DNA from: Fragilaria radians
Lineage: Eukaryota > Bacillariophyta > Fragilariophyceae > Fragilariales > Fragilariaceae
Length of the DNA stretch: 64,000 nt
NCBI GenBank assembly: GCA_900642245.1
Contig: CAAAJI010000019.1
Location: forward strand, 1 to 64,000
Reading direction: 5' to 3'
The translations under genes and the position numbers were made by a program. The stretch's first letter is position 1, and every line of letters begins with the position of its first letter. Shown piece by piece: positions 35,601 to 46,098 of the stretch. The notes beneath the pieces are model-generated. The model was not told the DNA's origin, ran no database searches, and worked only from the letters and a program-made list of their open reading frames with translations.

Positions 35601-36411
35601 AGTTTTTTTTGGCTTTAGTAACATCGGCATTTTAAGTAGAGTATGCAATTCTTAGTCTACGTTGACATTCCTATTTCAATTTCTGCAAAAAGAAGCAACT
35701 AGAATTTCCTTCATCGATAAGGAAACTTAATTTGTCAGCAGAAACAAAGAGGGATACCAACTATAAAGTGAACAAAGCTAAGCTCTTTGACATTTGATGG
35801 AATTGTAAGGATGAAAGATCGATACAGTTTCTTTGATTTCATCAGATAAGTTCTGGCAGTATTCCGAGGGGCTAGAAACGAAGATTACCTCTGGTAGTAT
35901 CTGCCATTTCGGTAGGAAGTTACTGGTATTTGATTTTGAAGTTGGCGCAGCACTGATTTGTGTTCGTAGACCTTGGTATGGAAGAAAGTGCCGAATTCTC
36001 ACAAAGATTCTGACCTTTTGTTTTCAAATTACGAATCTGCTAAAAATTCTGATGAAATCGTCATTCATCGTCATACGTGGAAGATAGCAACTTGAAGCAA
36101 CCATGCATGTTTTCAGTTTCTTGGTAATGAAATTTTGGGAAGGAGTTCATGTACCTGGTTTGTGTAAAGACCTACGGAAGGAGGACAACTACTGCTATAT
36201 TGTAAAATTAGTAGAACTACCAAATATGTGTTTACGTGGGAAAATTTCAGATTAACTGTGGTATGTAAAATTTTAATATAAAATTTCTTCAAGCCTTATA
36301 TCCTTAATTCAGCAGGTACGTCACTTCCAGCGTAATTTTTGTATTCATTCGGAGAGTGCTTTCCTTGCTCTTCATATTTTCGTTATTCCGATTTTTCAAT
36401 ACAATATAAAC
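32651..36411. other. 3.8-kb gene-free stretch
   Basis: No gene is supportable apart from the possible tail of the LRR relic (32721-33020). The DNA is AT-rich with short chance frames. The last few hundred bases are the 5' region of the sugar-phosphate cyclase gene. Confidence 0.4.
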
Positions 36412-38256
36412 ATGACCATCAAGACAATTCAAAAACGTTCATCAGAAGTTGCATTGGAAGAAATAAGGTATGTACTTAAATGTCTGATGGAAGACTCCGA
36501 ATTAAGAGTTGAGTGGGCATGCACACTTTTCAAATCGATGTACCGTATCTTCAATTAGTATTCTCACAAAAAACAAGCAGAGATGAAGCTTCCTCTTTAA
36601 AATCAACCACTGCACTTACATCGGCTATGATTGAAGCCTGGTCATCACTTCCATCTAGTGTTCGGGCTGCACTGGTACAGTCCGAAATAATCTCGTCCTC
36701 TGATGGTTTCACGAATCAAGACAGCAATTCCAGTTCGGGTTCGAGCACGCACAGCAGTACCGCGTCTGATGTGAGCTCGAAGGAAAAGACCTCTGAAATT
36801 CAAGAGGTTTGTCCTGAGACTGGTGCAAAGATTATTTTAAAACCCCTAGAGCGGGCTTCCGAAAATGTCTTTTCCTTTACCAAAACTTGGAAAAAAGAAC
36901 AAGTCAATGTTGAGAAAAATTCTGTTTCAACTGTCACAACAAAGACTACGGTTGTGAGTAAAAGCCGTGGCTGGCGCAACGTTTTCACACTGCCAATATC
37001 CTACGACTTGACCGTAGTTCCACATGGTACTTTGTTCGACACGACAAATCATATTCTTCTGGAATCCACAGGAGTTCATGGAAGTGATTACATGCGTCGC
37101 TTTGCCGTCATTGACAACGTTGTCAATGAAATATACGGGAACAAAATACGTGAATACTTTGCATCATTTGGCATTGAGTTGCACACCCTAATTATTGATG
37201 GAGGAGAACCTGCGAAGCGCCCAGAGGTGAGTGCTCCATGACAAATCATTTTTTTCTTTGTTGATTTTTTTCTTACAGCTCTTGTCACTTTTAGGCTGTA
37301 GATTTAATCCTGGATCACATGTGCGAGTATAAGCTCCGTCGCCGTGAGCCCTTCTTAGCTATTGGTGGGGGGTGTGTCCTAGACATTTGCGGCATGGCTG
37401 CATGCCTTTATCGCAGAGGAGTTCCATTTGTTCGTGTTCCAACGACGTTATTGGCACTTGTAGATGCCAGCGTTGGAGTGAAAAATGGTGTTGACTATTG
37501 CTGTGGAAGAACGCAGGACACTTATAAAAATCGTGTCGGTAGTTTTTATGCCCCAAGTAGTTGCCTTCTCGATACGTCCTTCATCTCGTCTCAGAAAGAG
37601 CGGGATATTGCAAATGGATTTGGAGAAATTGTAAAGCTTGCACTTGTGCGGTCGCCCGACTTATTCGAACTTTTGGAAACCTATGGGCCAGCACTAATCC
37701 AGGCGCGCTTTGAGAAAAGCCCTTTGGTCCCTGAGTGTGTTGGAGGTCGTATTATTGACCTCTCGATTCAAATCATGTTGGAGGAGCTTGGTCCAAATCT
37801 TTGGGAGTATGATCTTGAGCGCTGTGTAGATTATGGTACGTGGAGTATGATCTATCAATCAAATTTTAAATGATCATTCTAATTATGATGCTATTAGGAC
37901 ATACATTTTCCAAACTTTTGGAAATGATACCAAATTTGGATGTTATGCATGGCGAAGCCGTCAATATTGATGGGTTCTTCTGTTGTATCTTAAGTCACAT
38001 ACGCGGTTACATCACGATTGACATGGTGAATCGCATATTTAAGTGCATGAAATCAATGTCACTTCCAACTCATTCCCCTCATCTCAACGCTGAGCTAGCT
38101 TGGCAATCTTGTCAAGATGCTATTGAACATAGAAATGGACAAATGCGTGTTCCTCTCATAACAGATATTGGAGAGAGCATCTGTGTCAGTGATATTACTC
38201 TCGAAGAGTTGAAGCGTGCCCTTGAAGTCATGGACACCTTTCCCCATTATATGTAA
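36412..38256 (+). CDS. Sugar-phosphate cyclase, EEVS/DDGS-type (dehydroquinate-synthase superfamily)
   Basis: The exons are 36581-37226, 37295-37835 and 37898-38256, with a probable short first exon 36412-36467 (starting MTIKTIQ). If exon 1 is wrong, translation may start at the ATG at 36519 instead. The cyclase core has AIGGGCVLDICG, YRRGVPFVRVPTTLLALVDASVGVKNGVD, KNRVGSFYAPSSCLLD, NGFGEIVKLALV, DYGHTF (made by splicing) and MHGEAVNID. The YRRGxPxxRxPTTL and LVDxSxGxKN pattern is typical of the cyclases that turn sedoheptulose 7-phosphate into C7 cyclitols (2-epi-5-epi-valiolone, or 4-deoxygadusol precursors of mycosporine-like sunscreens), rather than AroB dehydroquinate synthase. NAD and a divalent metal are expected cofactors. 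The N-terminal 160 residues are Ser/Thr-rich without a clear targeting signal. No methyltransferase or ATP-grasp partner lies beside it. The exact product cannot be told by eye. Confidence 0.85.
36468..36580 (+). other. Probable intron 1 of the sugar-phosphate cyclase gene
   Basis: The donor GTATGT follows AAATAAG. The acceptor AAGCAG at 36575-36580 joins in the correct phase (2) to the frame beginning DEASSLK. Of the nearby acceptors I tested, only this one both avoids the stop at 36510 and fits the phase. Confidence 0.5.
37227..37294 (+). other. Intron 2 of the sugar-phosphate cyclase gene
   Basis: This 68-bp intron has donor GTGAGT and a T-rich tract before the acceptor TTTTAG. It is phase 0 between AKRPE and AVDLILDHM. 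Confidence 0.88.
37836..37897 (+). other. Intron 3 of the sugar-phosphate cyclase gene
   Basis: This 62-bp intron has donor GTACGT and acceptor CTATTAG, phase 1. Splicing makes DYGHTFSK, the metal-binding His motif of the family. Confidence 0.88.
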
Positions 38257-38839
38257 TTCACAAGGTTGGGGATAAGACTGTGAAATCAATCAAGTTAAAA
38301 TATGTCTTCACAGTGTATAAATGTAAAAGACGGAAGCAACAGTGAGATTTCCTGATGCTATGTCCAAAACTGTAAATGGTTGATGGAATATATATTCAAG
38401 ATTAGTCAAGCCATGGTAAACTTATACAAAACGAGCTATTAGTTTCATTAGTTGATAATGAATTGTAAGGACAAAACTAACTGTGAACAGTATGAATCGT
38501 GTTCGTAAGCCTCATGGATGTTAAAATCCTGTTGAGATGTCTAGGAAATGTAGTTAGGTCTGCAAACAAGGTTTCATGTATCATGATCTCTCAATTCAAC
38601 TCTTAAACAAACGATCAGCCAACGGGGCTTTGATTCAAGACAGTCAAAGTGATAGAGATAACGTGAACCTATGCTAAATATTTTAAATTCCTTTCACCAA
38701 AAACTGTAAGTCTAAAGATGATCGGAATTCCAAGAATTACATAATTTTTGTACAATCATGACCAATGCTTAATATTCGAGAGAGAGAGAGAAACAGTTGC
38801 AATATAGTCAACTACCTGCTTGACTTCCCAATGGTTAAC
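38257..38839. other. Intergenic stretch after the cyclase gene
   Basis: I see no gene here. It includes a short GA dinucleotide run at 38778-38790. Confidence 0.4.
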
Positions 38840-39109
38840 TCACGCAAAGCCATCAGATAGGAACGTGTTATATTCTGAGAGGAAAAAGCATAAGGAAAGA
38901 AAGCAAGCCGAAAAGAGGATGGCTAAAAGAAATGGTGCCACAACCAAATCATAAAATGACCTTTCACCGTTATCAATATTCGTAGTGATTCGTGATGCTG
39001 ACAGGAAAGGGTTTACACTGACATAAACTGATTCATATTTCTTCTGAGGAGGCCTGGCAGGAGGTGGTTTACGATGTTTCCTCTGGTTTGCTTCTCGACT
39101 TTGATACAT
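38840..39109 (-). CDS. Possible small single-pass membrane protein
   Basis: The 89-codon frame starts MYQSREANQRKHRKPPPARPPQKK (basic, Pro-rich) and ends with one strong hydrophobic helix near residues 56-78 (VVAPFLLAILFSACFLSLCFFL). A basic N-terminus before one C-terminal membrane helix is a sensible small tail-anchored protein, which is why I keep it. No family is recognised. The last codons overlap a GTGAGT that could be a splice donor, so the C-terminus is uncertain. It may also be chance. Confidence 0.35.
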   Translation of the reverse strand: MYQSREANQRKHRKPPPARPPQKKYESVYVSVNPFLSASRITTNIDNGERSFYDLVVAPFLLAILFSACFLSLCFFLSEYNTFLSDGFA

Positions 39110-40079
39110 GTTTGGGAGGGTAGAGGAGAGATAGTATACAGAGTGCTTCTAGAAAATATGAACCAGCTGTAGGCTATCAAATTCTGCTTCGATAAGTAGT
39201 ACGTATTAGGACGCAGCAGCTGGTTTTCTACGGTTCCAGTGGTGGCAGATTTTTTTCAACGAATCAGATCTCAGGAAGATCCAATTGCGTCACGACTAGG
39301 ACAGAAACAAAATTTGATGGTGCTGAGTTGTAGTACACCAGTAATATTATATTTAATGTCTCGGCGGGCAGTACTAGTTGCAGGAGTTCAGAGAACTTTT
39401 CAATTCCGCATGTGTTTATCGCCTCATGTGGTTTTATATTTGCAAGCACCACCTTGTGTAATATCTATATATTTGAATAAAGTTGGGTTATCTTTTTGGT
39501 AAAGAGCAAATGTATCAGTCTGAGACTGCAGTAGTGACTTTCAGTAATATGTGCAAGTAGTCAAGTGGAGCTTCTTGATGGTGTCATTGCTACATTGGAG
39601 ATCTATAAAGGGGTATTCAATGAAATAACTGAGCACTATGGATAAATGTGTTGCAACTCTGGTATTGGGAATGTCTCTATACAGAGAAAAAGACTAGGGA
39701 GAGGCTGCATGTAGCTTCTGGCCATGAATTTTGGTAGAGACGTACTATGCTATCGTTAAAGTCTGGGATTTTAGGTTTCATGTTATTAATGGCAACTGAT
39801 TTTATGGCTAGAGAATGAAAGCAATAACGGAAAGATTATGTCATGCTAATGATTCAAAGAAAAATGGAGGAAAATACGGTATTCATGTTCAACGGTAGTT
39901 TCAAATACTGGGAAGACAGTGGCGAAGTGCGCACGAACCAAGATTGGTATCCTAGCCATCACAACCACTGGATTGTGAGTTTGCCGAGGAGGAAGCGTAC
40001 ATACAGAAGTTATTCCTCTTCACTGGCAGAACCAAGTTCTTCTTTCAATCTAGACTATTGCTTACAAGACAAGCATCTC
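39110..40079. other. Upstream region of the lysyl-tRNA synthetase gene
   Basis: No gene is recognised. The frame of the synthetase stays open upstream to 39843, but that part is not similar to any targeting or synthetase sequence and I treat it as 5' untranslated DNA. Confidence 0.4.
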
Positions 40080-41999
40080 ATGGCGAAAGCTACATTGTAT
40101 CTTTTCACAATTATAATGTTCATGTATAAATGTACCTTCAATCATGTCATCGCCTTCACATCTGCCAACAGGATAATCCATCGACAAAGTATGAAGACAA
40201 ATTTGGAAACTATATTTCCATCCAAGACATCTTCTTCTTCTTTTCGACAATATCATGTGACTCGCATGAGTACATCAAATCCAGATATTGAGCAACTAAT
40301 TGAACAAAAGGGCCAACAAATTCGTCAGATGAAGGCGGATGGTGTCAGCAGGGAAGTATTGGCACCACATATTGAAGAACTTCTTTCCTTAAAATCGCAA
40401 CTTCCTTCTGAGGTTAAAGTCCCTGTTGATCCTCCACCCAAGAAAGAAAAGGCCAAAAAGATGCCAGCCAAACAAGTTGTCGCGGATGTCATGTCGGAAT
40501 CTGAAATCCGTCAGGCACGTCTCGACAAGATTCAAAATATGCGAGACGCTGGAATGGAACCATTCGCCTATAGCTTCATGCCCACCATGACGGCAGCTGA
40601 ACTTGCGTCACAATATGAGGATAAGCTAGAAAATGGAGAAGAAGATGAAGCTGCTGATGTATCCGTTGCAGGACGTATCATGATTCGTAGAGTATTTGGC
40701 AAATTAGCATTCTTCACACTTCAAGATGAGTCTGGAGTTATGCAACTTCAATTTGATAAAGGTAGATTGGATGATTCCTTCGATAGTCTGAAATCTTGGA
40801 CGGATGGTGGGGATATCATCGGAGTTCGAGGCTCTGTCCGACGAACGGATAAAGGTGAACTGACGGTTTATGCCAAGGAATGGACTATGCTTACCAAGTC
40901 GATCTTGCCATTACCGGATAAGTTTCATGGCTTACAAGATATTACAAAGAGGTATCGATCTCGTCACTTGGATCTGATTGTCAACAAGGATGTTCGGGAA
41001 ACCTTTCGTAAGCGAGCGATGATTACCACAATGTTAAGGAGACAATTGGATGACAAAGGATTTCTGGAAATTGAAACTCCAGTATTGCACTCGCAAAGTG
41101 GTGGTGCAGAAGCAAAGCCGTTTGAAACTTACCATAATTCCATGGGATTGGACTTGACACTACGTATTGCAACAGAGTTACATCTCAAGCGTTTGATCGT
41201 CGGAGGATTTAATCGCGTATACGAATTGGGACGAATATTCCGCAATGAAGGAATTTCGACTCGTCACAATCCAGAATTTACGAGTGTTGAGCTCTATCAA
41301 GCATTTGCTGATTATCATGATATGATGGACTTGACAGAGGAACTTGTTTGTACCATTGCACAAGATCCAAAGATATGTGGTAGCTTAAACATACCCTACG
41401 GGAATTATGCCGTGAGCTTAGAACGCCCCTGGAGACGAGTAACGATGCATGATATTGTTCGTGAAGAAATTCCTGATTTTGACTTTGCCTCATTGAGTAG
41501 GGATGATCCAGAAGCGTTGATACAAGCAAAGTCTGTGGCTACAACTGCCGGTGTACCAGGTGTAACTGACTTGGCGTCAATCGGAGAAGTCTTGAATAAG
41601 TGCTTTGAAGAACTTTGTGAGCCAAAGTTAATTCAACCCACATTTGTTATTGATTATCCTGTAGAAGTGAGTCCGTTAGCAAAGCCTCATCGCTCCAAGG
41701 AAGGAATTGTGGAACGCTTTGAACTCTTTGTCGTTGGTCGAGAGCATGCCAACTCCTTTTCAGAATTGACAGATCCAATCGATCAACGTATGCGCTTCGA
41801 ACTACAGGCTGCCAAAAAGGCGGCTGGTGATGAGGAGGCCTGTGATGTGGACGAAGATTTCTTGTCAGCCTTAGAGCAGGGGATGCCGCCAACGGGGGGT
41901 CTTGGAATTGGAATTGATCGACTTGTTATGCTCCTCACGAACAGTCCATCCATTCGGGATGTAATTGCCTTTCCCTTGCTAAAGCCCTCGGATCCGTAA
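40080..41999 (+). CDS. Plastid-targeted lysyl-tRNA synthetase (class II) with WHEP-like N-terminus
   Basis: The start at 40080 gives 639 residues. The first 25 form a hydrophobic signal (MAKATLYLFTIIMFMYK) ending VIAF-TS, an ASAFAP-like plastid import site, followed by a basic Ser-rich transit peptide. Next comes a short helix-turn-helix (IEQLIEQKGQQIRQMKADG ... LLSLKSQL) like a WHEP domain. An OB fold follows (VAGRIMIRRVFGKLAFFTLQD). The catalytic core has motif 1 (FLEIETPVLHSQSGGAEAKPF), motif 2 (YELGRIFRNEG ... RHNPEFTSVELYQAF) and motif 3 (GGLGIGIDRLVMLLT). It charges tRNA-Lys in the plastid and possibly also in the mitochondrion or cytosol if alternative starts are used (for example Met at the MSTSNPDIE site). 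It is a single intronless frame. Confidence 0.93.
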   Translation: MAKATLYLFTIIMFMYKCTFNHVIAFTSANRIIHRQSMKTNLETIFPSKTSSSSFRQYHVTRMSTSNPDIEQLIEQKGQQIRQMKADGVSREVLAPHIEELLSLKSQLPSEVKVPVDPPPKKEKAKKMPAKQVVADVMSESEIRQARLDKIQNMRDAGMEPFAYSFMPTMTAAELASQYEDKLENGEEDEAADVSVAGRIMIRRVFGKLAFFTLQDESGVMQLQFDKGRLDDSFDSLKSWTDGGDIIGVRGSVRRTDKGELTVYAKEWTMLTKSILPLPDKFHGLQDITKRYRSRHLDLIVNKDVRETFRKRAMITTMLRRQLDDKGFLEIETPVLHSQSGGAEAKPFETYHNSMGLDLTLRIATELHLKRLIVGGFNRVYELGRIFRNEGISTRHNPEFTSVELYQAFADYHDMMDLTEELVCTIAQDPKICGSLNIPYGNYAVSLERPWRRVTMHDIVREEIPDFDFASLSRDDPEALIQAKSVATTAGVPGVTDLASIGEVLNKCFEELCEPKLIQPTFVIDYPVEVSPLAKPHRSKEGIVERFELFVVGREHANSFSELTDPIDQRMRFELQAAKKAAGDEEACDVDEDFLSALEQGMPPTGGLGIGIDRLVMLLTNSPSIRDVIAFPLLKPSDP

Positions 42000-43566
42000 T
42001 TGCTAATAGAGTTTCAACAGAATATTAATGTTAAATGAGGGGCATGTTTTCTTAGTTTGATTCATCCAAACAATAAAGTATTAAGAAAGATGAAGAAGGT
42101 TATTACCCTCTTCTGTCATAACTAGAAGATGTAATTACCGTAAACTATGAAATCAATCTAGTACTTTAATTCCATCAAGACCTGGACAACAAATTCATGA
42201 TTAGCAAAGTACAAATTGTGTGGCTGTATCTGCTGATTGTGCTAATATTGATTTGGGGGATGGCATTGCTGTCCTAATATAGGGTCTGCTAGGCGTGGTG
42301 TAATTTGGATTTAATGCTATACGGAGATTGCCTCCTTTGCTAACGCTTGATTGAAAGTTAAATGATATCTCTTATTGGAAAGTTGACTAGATGATAAATT
42401 AAGAAGTTTACCGCTGAACTTAACGCTACCACTTAATAGCTACTAAGTTTTCAGACACACATTTGTAAATTTAAACTTCATTAATCTATTGATTGCTTCT
42501 CGTGAAACACTAATACCATTGTATTCAATTCTACTACTATCAATATGATAGTTTGTATCTATATTTTGACGGGTTATAAGCCAACTCCTGATACAATGAT
42601 TCTTCTTCACTTTTTATTGCTCATCCAAGCTTCTACTACTATCATAACTTTCCTACCTGGAATTCCCAGAGTACTCATTGCTCAACCACCTTCTTGATTG
42701 CCACCAAAAAGTGGGGCCTGGGATAGACGGTGTGATGGGTTTTATTTTGGTAGATCACCACTCATTGATTGTCCTGAACAAAAGATGCCTTAGCCATATG
42801 GTCAACATCCCTGAAGAATTGGTTGGGGATTTGAGTTGAATATTTGTCTTCCTTTGAGTCCTAACTCAGATTTAGCCTTAGTTCCTGAGCCCTGCCTCAG
42901 CATTAACAGTAGATAGTTTACAGTAGCTCATTATGAATAACAAATCTACAACTAAAGCTATTGTGATATGAGGCACAGTCAATTTACTCCTCATCTTCTG
43001 ATTTGCAAAGTATTGTAAATGATATGACCCCGCTATGCAACTGCAGCTATGTTTGACATTTTTTCCGATGTGATGGAGGCATTGACAACAAAAGGGTGAA
43101 AATCTCAAGAAAATCCAATAGCAACGTTTGAATTCAACCAATGTATTTCTTGTCAAAGTGATTGTTCAAATAAGCTAGTTTTGCATTTGCATATTGACTT
43201 TGCAGTGTTTTTGACATAATATATCTTTAGTTATTTGTGCCATGAGTTGAAAAAAGTCATCTGTATTCACGTTATGGTGCTTACAGGGAGTTTTCTGGAT
43301 GCCCTTCAAAATTCTGCCAATTGGTTTTTGATTTTCTTGATCAAATCAATTCACATCTTTTCTTAAGCCAAAGAGGGATTCTGATTTAATTGTCTGGTAG
43401 TATGTTAAGATAAAGACTTTAAAGTCTACATTTGTCTCTGTAAATGTCAGTTCTATGGTGCGTTGCTTTTCTGCTGGGGGTGGCAATAAAACAAGTGACG
43501 GCAGTACGACTACGAACACAAGCAAAATTTTGTGTCCAAATACCAGAAAACGTATGAAAGCACGCA
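42000..43566. other. Gene-free stretch before the transposon
   Basis: No gene is recognised; short frames only. AATAAAG at 42072 is a plausible polyadenylation signal for the synthetase gene. Confidence 0.35.
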
Positions 43567-43586
43567 CAGAGTTCTTCCTGACTTTA
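43567..43586 (+). repeat. Left terminal inverted repeat
   Basis: These 20 bases are the exact reverse complement of 45653-45672. Nearby subterminal heptamers lie at 43592-43598 (TAGTAAC), 43622-43628 and 43639-43645 (GTTACTA). Confidence 0.92.
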
Positions 43587-43770
43587 TATTATAGTAACCT
43601 TATATGGTACTTAAAATACAGGTTACTAAAGTGAAATTGTTACTAAACTGATTTAAATAAACCTTTATATACTATACCATAGGCAACAGTAAAATTGTAT
43701 ACCGTATACAATAACCATTATATTCATCCAACAAAACCCCGCAATTTCTCGCCAGTTCGACACATTACGA

Positions 43771-44369
43771 ATGGATCCATGGGTATCTTTCAAGATTCGT
43801 CGCGTAAAAGGGGAAGCCAATGGAGAATGACTTTACTTTGACCCCATTGATGTTACAGGGGACGACAATTGCATGTTTAATGGGTTAATGGCATGTTGCT
43901 AAAAAAAGACATTTTTAATGTTGGTCATCCTGCAGCCCTGTGTAATTATACGTATAAAAGGGTATATCAATGCATAAGGGATTCAAGTCTGGGGACCGAT
44001 TTTAAAACATTTTTCTATGCCTACAGAGATGAACAAGATTCGGTAAGTCTGTATCTTTATGCACATGACCATATTAGAGATAAAGTTTGGTCATCCGAAT
44101 TGGACACACTCTTAGTTTCAATGGTATATTGCATTAACGTAGTTATTATCAGTAATATCCCTGATAACAATATTATCTTTGATTCGGCATATCAACCAGA
44201 AGAATGTCTGGGGAGAAGTTTAAATATGTTGAAACTCGTTGGTTATTTGCACTGGCACACTGATCCCATGCATCCAAAACACCACAGATTTTTAACGCAC
44301 TGCTGTGCATTAATATTGCGAAAAGATCTAAAATGGATGAAAAGGCAATGGCCTATGAGCGTGGGGTAA
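43771..44369 (+). pseudogene. OTU-like cysteine-protease frame inside the transposon
   Basis: The frame from 43771 (MDPWVSFKIRRVKG) is broken by a stop at 43828. It continues with DVTGDDNCMFNGLMA, the D-x-N-C-(M/L)-F catalytic-Cys motif of OTU deubiquitinases. After another shift, the frame from 43893 carries the rest: DFKTFFYAYRDEQDSV, WSSELDTLLVSMVYCINVVIIS and YLHWHTDP, which fits the OTU W-x-x-x-x-(E/L)-(L/A) helix and following strands. The catalytic His region (HHRFL) seems damaged. OTU proteases cleave ubiquitin chains. The breaks imply a dead copy. Confidence 0.6.
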
Positions 44370-44479
44370 CATTTAATGCAAATTGTGTAAGGAACATTTT
44401 GCAATCATCACAATCACAGTTAAGCTCCAACACACCTGCACCCTCATGCATGAAAAAGGCAGTAAATATTGATGGAAGC

Positions 44480-45512
44480 TTAAAAGAAAATTTTAGCTTT
44501 AGCTGAAGAAGGATATTCTCACAAAGATATAGCTTTGAAATTTGGCATGTGTTGAAGTGCAATCACAAGAATTCTGAAGAATAAACTCATTATAGAACGT
44601 GAGCTGACAGAGTTGAGGAACAGATCAATTCAAGATTTCATAAATGCCAATGAAATTGCAATGTTCTACAAGACTGTGTCTTTGCAAACTTATAAAACTG
44701 CAGCCACAGGCAACACAAATACAAAGTGATCAAAAGAGCGTGTGACTGTTACTACATGTGCTTGAGCAGATGGTCATAGATTCAAACCGCAAATACTCCA
44801 TACGGCAAAAATCCCCGTTGCTTAAAAAATGTGAATATCAATGAGACGATTAATGTGTTTTAGGATACTTCACAAAAGGGATGGCAAAATGGTGGAACTT
44901 TTAAGAGACATCTCTACTTCTTAGGTAACATTGCAAGAAAGGAAAATCCCGTTTCGCCTTTGTTTATGACAACGCCAGTTCTCACGTGTCAGATGATTCA
45001 ACAGTCAATTGATAATAAAGATGAAAACGTAATCAGACAATGTTGGGTCGAAAGTGACCTCTTACCTGCACCTCAATAAGCAAAAATAAATAGCAATGTT
45101 GATCGACCCACTTCCAATTTATCTATGGAGGAAGACATAGATATTGAACTAAGTTCCATCGTAGAGAGTTTGGACCTTGCAAAGCTATGAGAAGGATATA
45201 TTTCCGCCTGGGAGCTGATTAATATATCCTATGGAACCTATTGATATAACGTATATTGATGACGATGAAATTGTGAGTCAATTGCTCAAAGAAGGAAACA
45301 ATAAACCCAACGACAACGTGGTGTCCAAGAGCAGTTGTCCATTGCTTGCAACCGCTCAAGCTGCAATACGCACCCTCCAGGATTATGCTTTTGAGGGTAA
45401 AGAAAATGTGTTGCACAATATTGAACAATTGAAACAAATTATGCCTTCTGAACCCAAACAAGTTTCTATAATGAACTTTCTTGCATTGATTTTAAATGCT
45501 TTTGTGATTTAG
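44480..45512 (+). pseudogene. Pogo/Tigger-type DDE transposase relic
   Basis: A psq/CENP-B-type helix-turn-helix reads KILALAEEGYSHKDIALKFGMC then, after a stop, SAITRILKNK. The DDE part follows in pieces: NANEIAMFY (where DE is usual; the first Asp appears as Asn), SKERVTVTTCA, then in another frame RFAFVYDNASSHVSDD, which holds the DNxSxH motif of the second catalytic Asp. The frame ENVIRQCWVESDLLP and the acidic tail at 45231-45512 match the usual pogo/jerky C-terminus. At least five stops or shifts are present, so the copy is not functional. Confidence 0.7.
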
Positions 45513-45652
45513 TTTTTTCTGCGGTTGAAGATTTTTCTTGGATACTAAATGTTACTATTCTCATTTTTTAAGCCCCAGCAGTATGGGACGAAAATCTTGG
45601 TCTGGCCTAGAGGTTACTAAATCAATAAATGTTACTATAGTTATGAGGTTAC

Positions 45653-45672
45653 TAAAGTCAGGAAGAACTCTG
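45653..45672 (-). repeat. Right terminal inverted repeat
   Basis: These 20 bases are the exact reverse complement of 43567-43586. Subterminal GTTACTA copies lie at 45551-45557, 45613-45619, 45631-45637 and 45648-45654. Confidence 0.92.
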
Positions 45673-46098
45673 TATCATGTGGATGGATTGCTTGGAAAGC
45701 TTTCTTTCAGTACCCTGGTATTTCTATCAATATGAGCCTTTTTAAATGGATGTAGAGAATCCAGTATCGTAGATGACAGAATAAAGCATTGGGCAAAATA
45801 GGCATTTTTTGTTTTTTTAAGCGAAAATGACAAAACCAAAGCATTTTTAATTGAATTAGAAATTTATGAATGACATAAGTAACAGCATTAAAACCATAAA
45901 TTCCGACAACCACGACCTTACCAATACTGGTAACATCAGCAGGAGCACTTGATGGGCATACAGATGTTGTTATCTCTTTTGTTGAAAAAAGATGCACTGC
46001 AAAATATTGCCGTCGTTGGATAGTGAAAAAGAAAGTAATGAATAGGGGGATAATTGTGCAGCAGTATTTTTTGCGTGTATTTCAGGTAAATGTGAGAA

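Larger units (their letters stand above)
43567..45672 (+). mobile_element. Pogo/Tigger-like DNA transposon carrying an OTU-like frame (decayed)
   Basis: A perfect 20-bp inverted repeat starting CAGAGTTCTT bounds the element (43567-43586 and 45653-45672), total 2106 bp. The right end is followed by TA and the left is preceded by CA, fitting a TA target site with one change. The heptamer GTTACTA or its complement occurs three times in the left 80 bp and four times in the right 125 bp, as expected for transposase-binding subterminal repeats. Inside, an OTU-protease-like frame precedes a pogo-type transposase with stops and frameshifts. Termini starting CAG, a TA site and an HTH-DDE protein fit the Tc1/mariner superfamily, pogo branch. 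Confidence 0.82.

Noticed and set aside
36513..38256. Dehydroquinate synthase (AroB) as the identity of the cyclase
   Set aside because: The YRRGxPxxRxPTTL and VKNGVD phrases and the NGFGEIVK motif fit C7-cyclitol synthases better; AroB usually has GGKTGVN and GMAEVIK. A tree is needed to be certain.
39843..40079. N-terminal extension of the lysyl-tRNA synthetase frame
   Set aside because: The signal peptide and import motif begin at the Met at 40080; a protein starting earlier would bury the signal.
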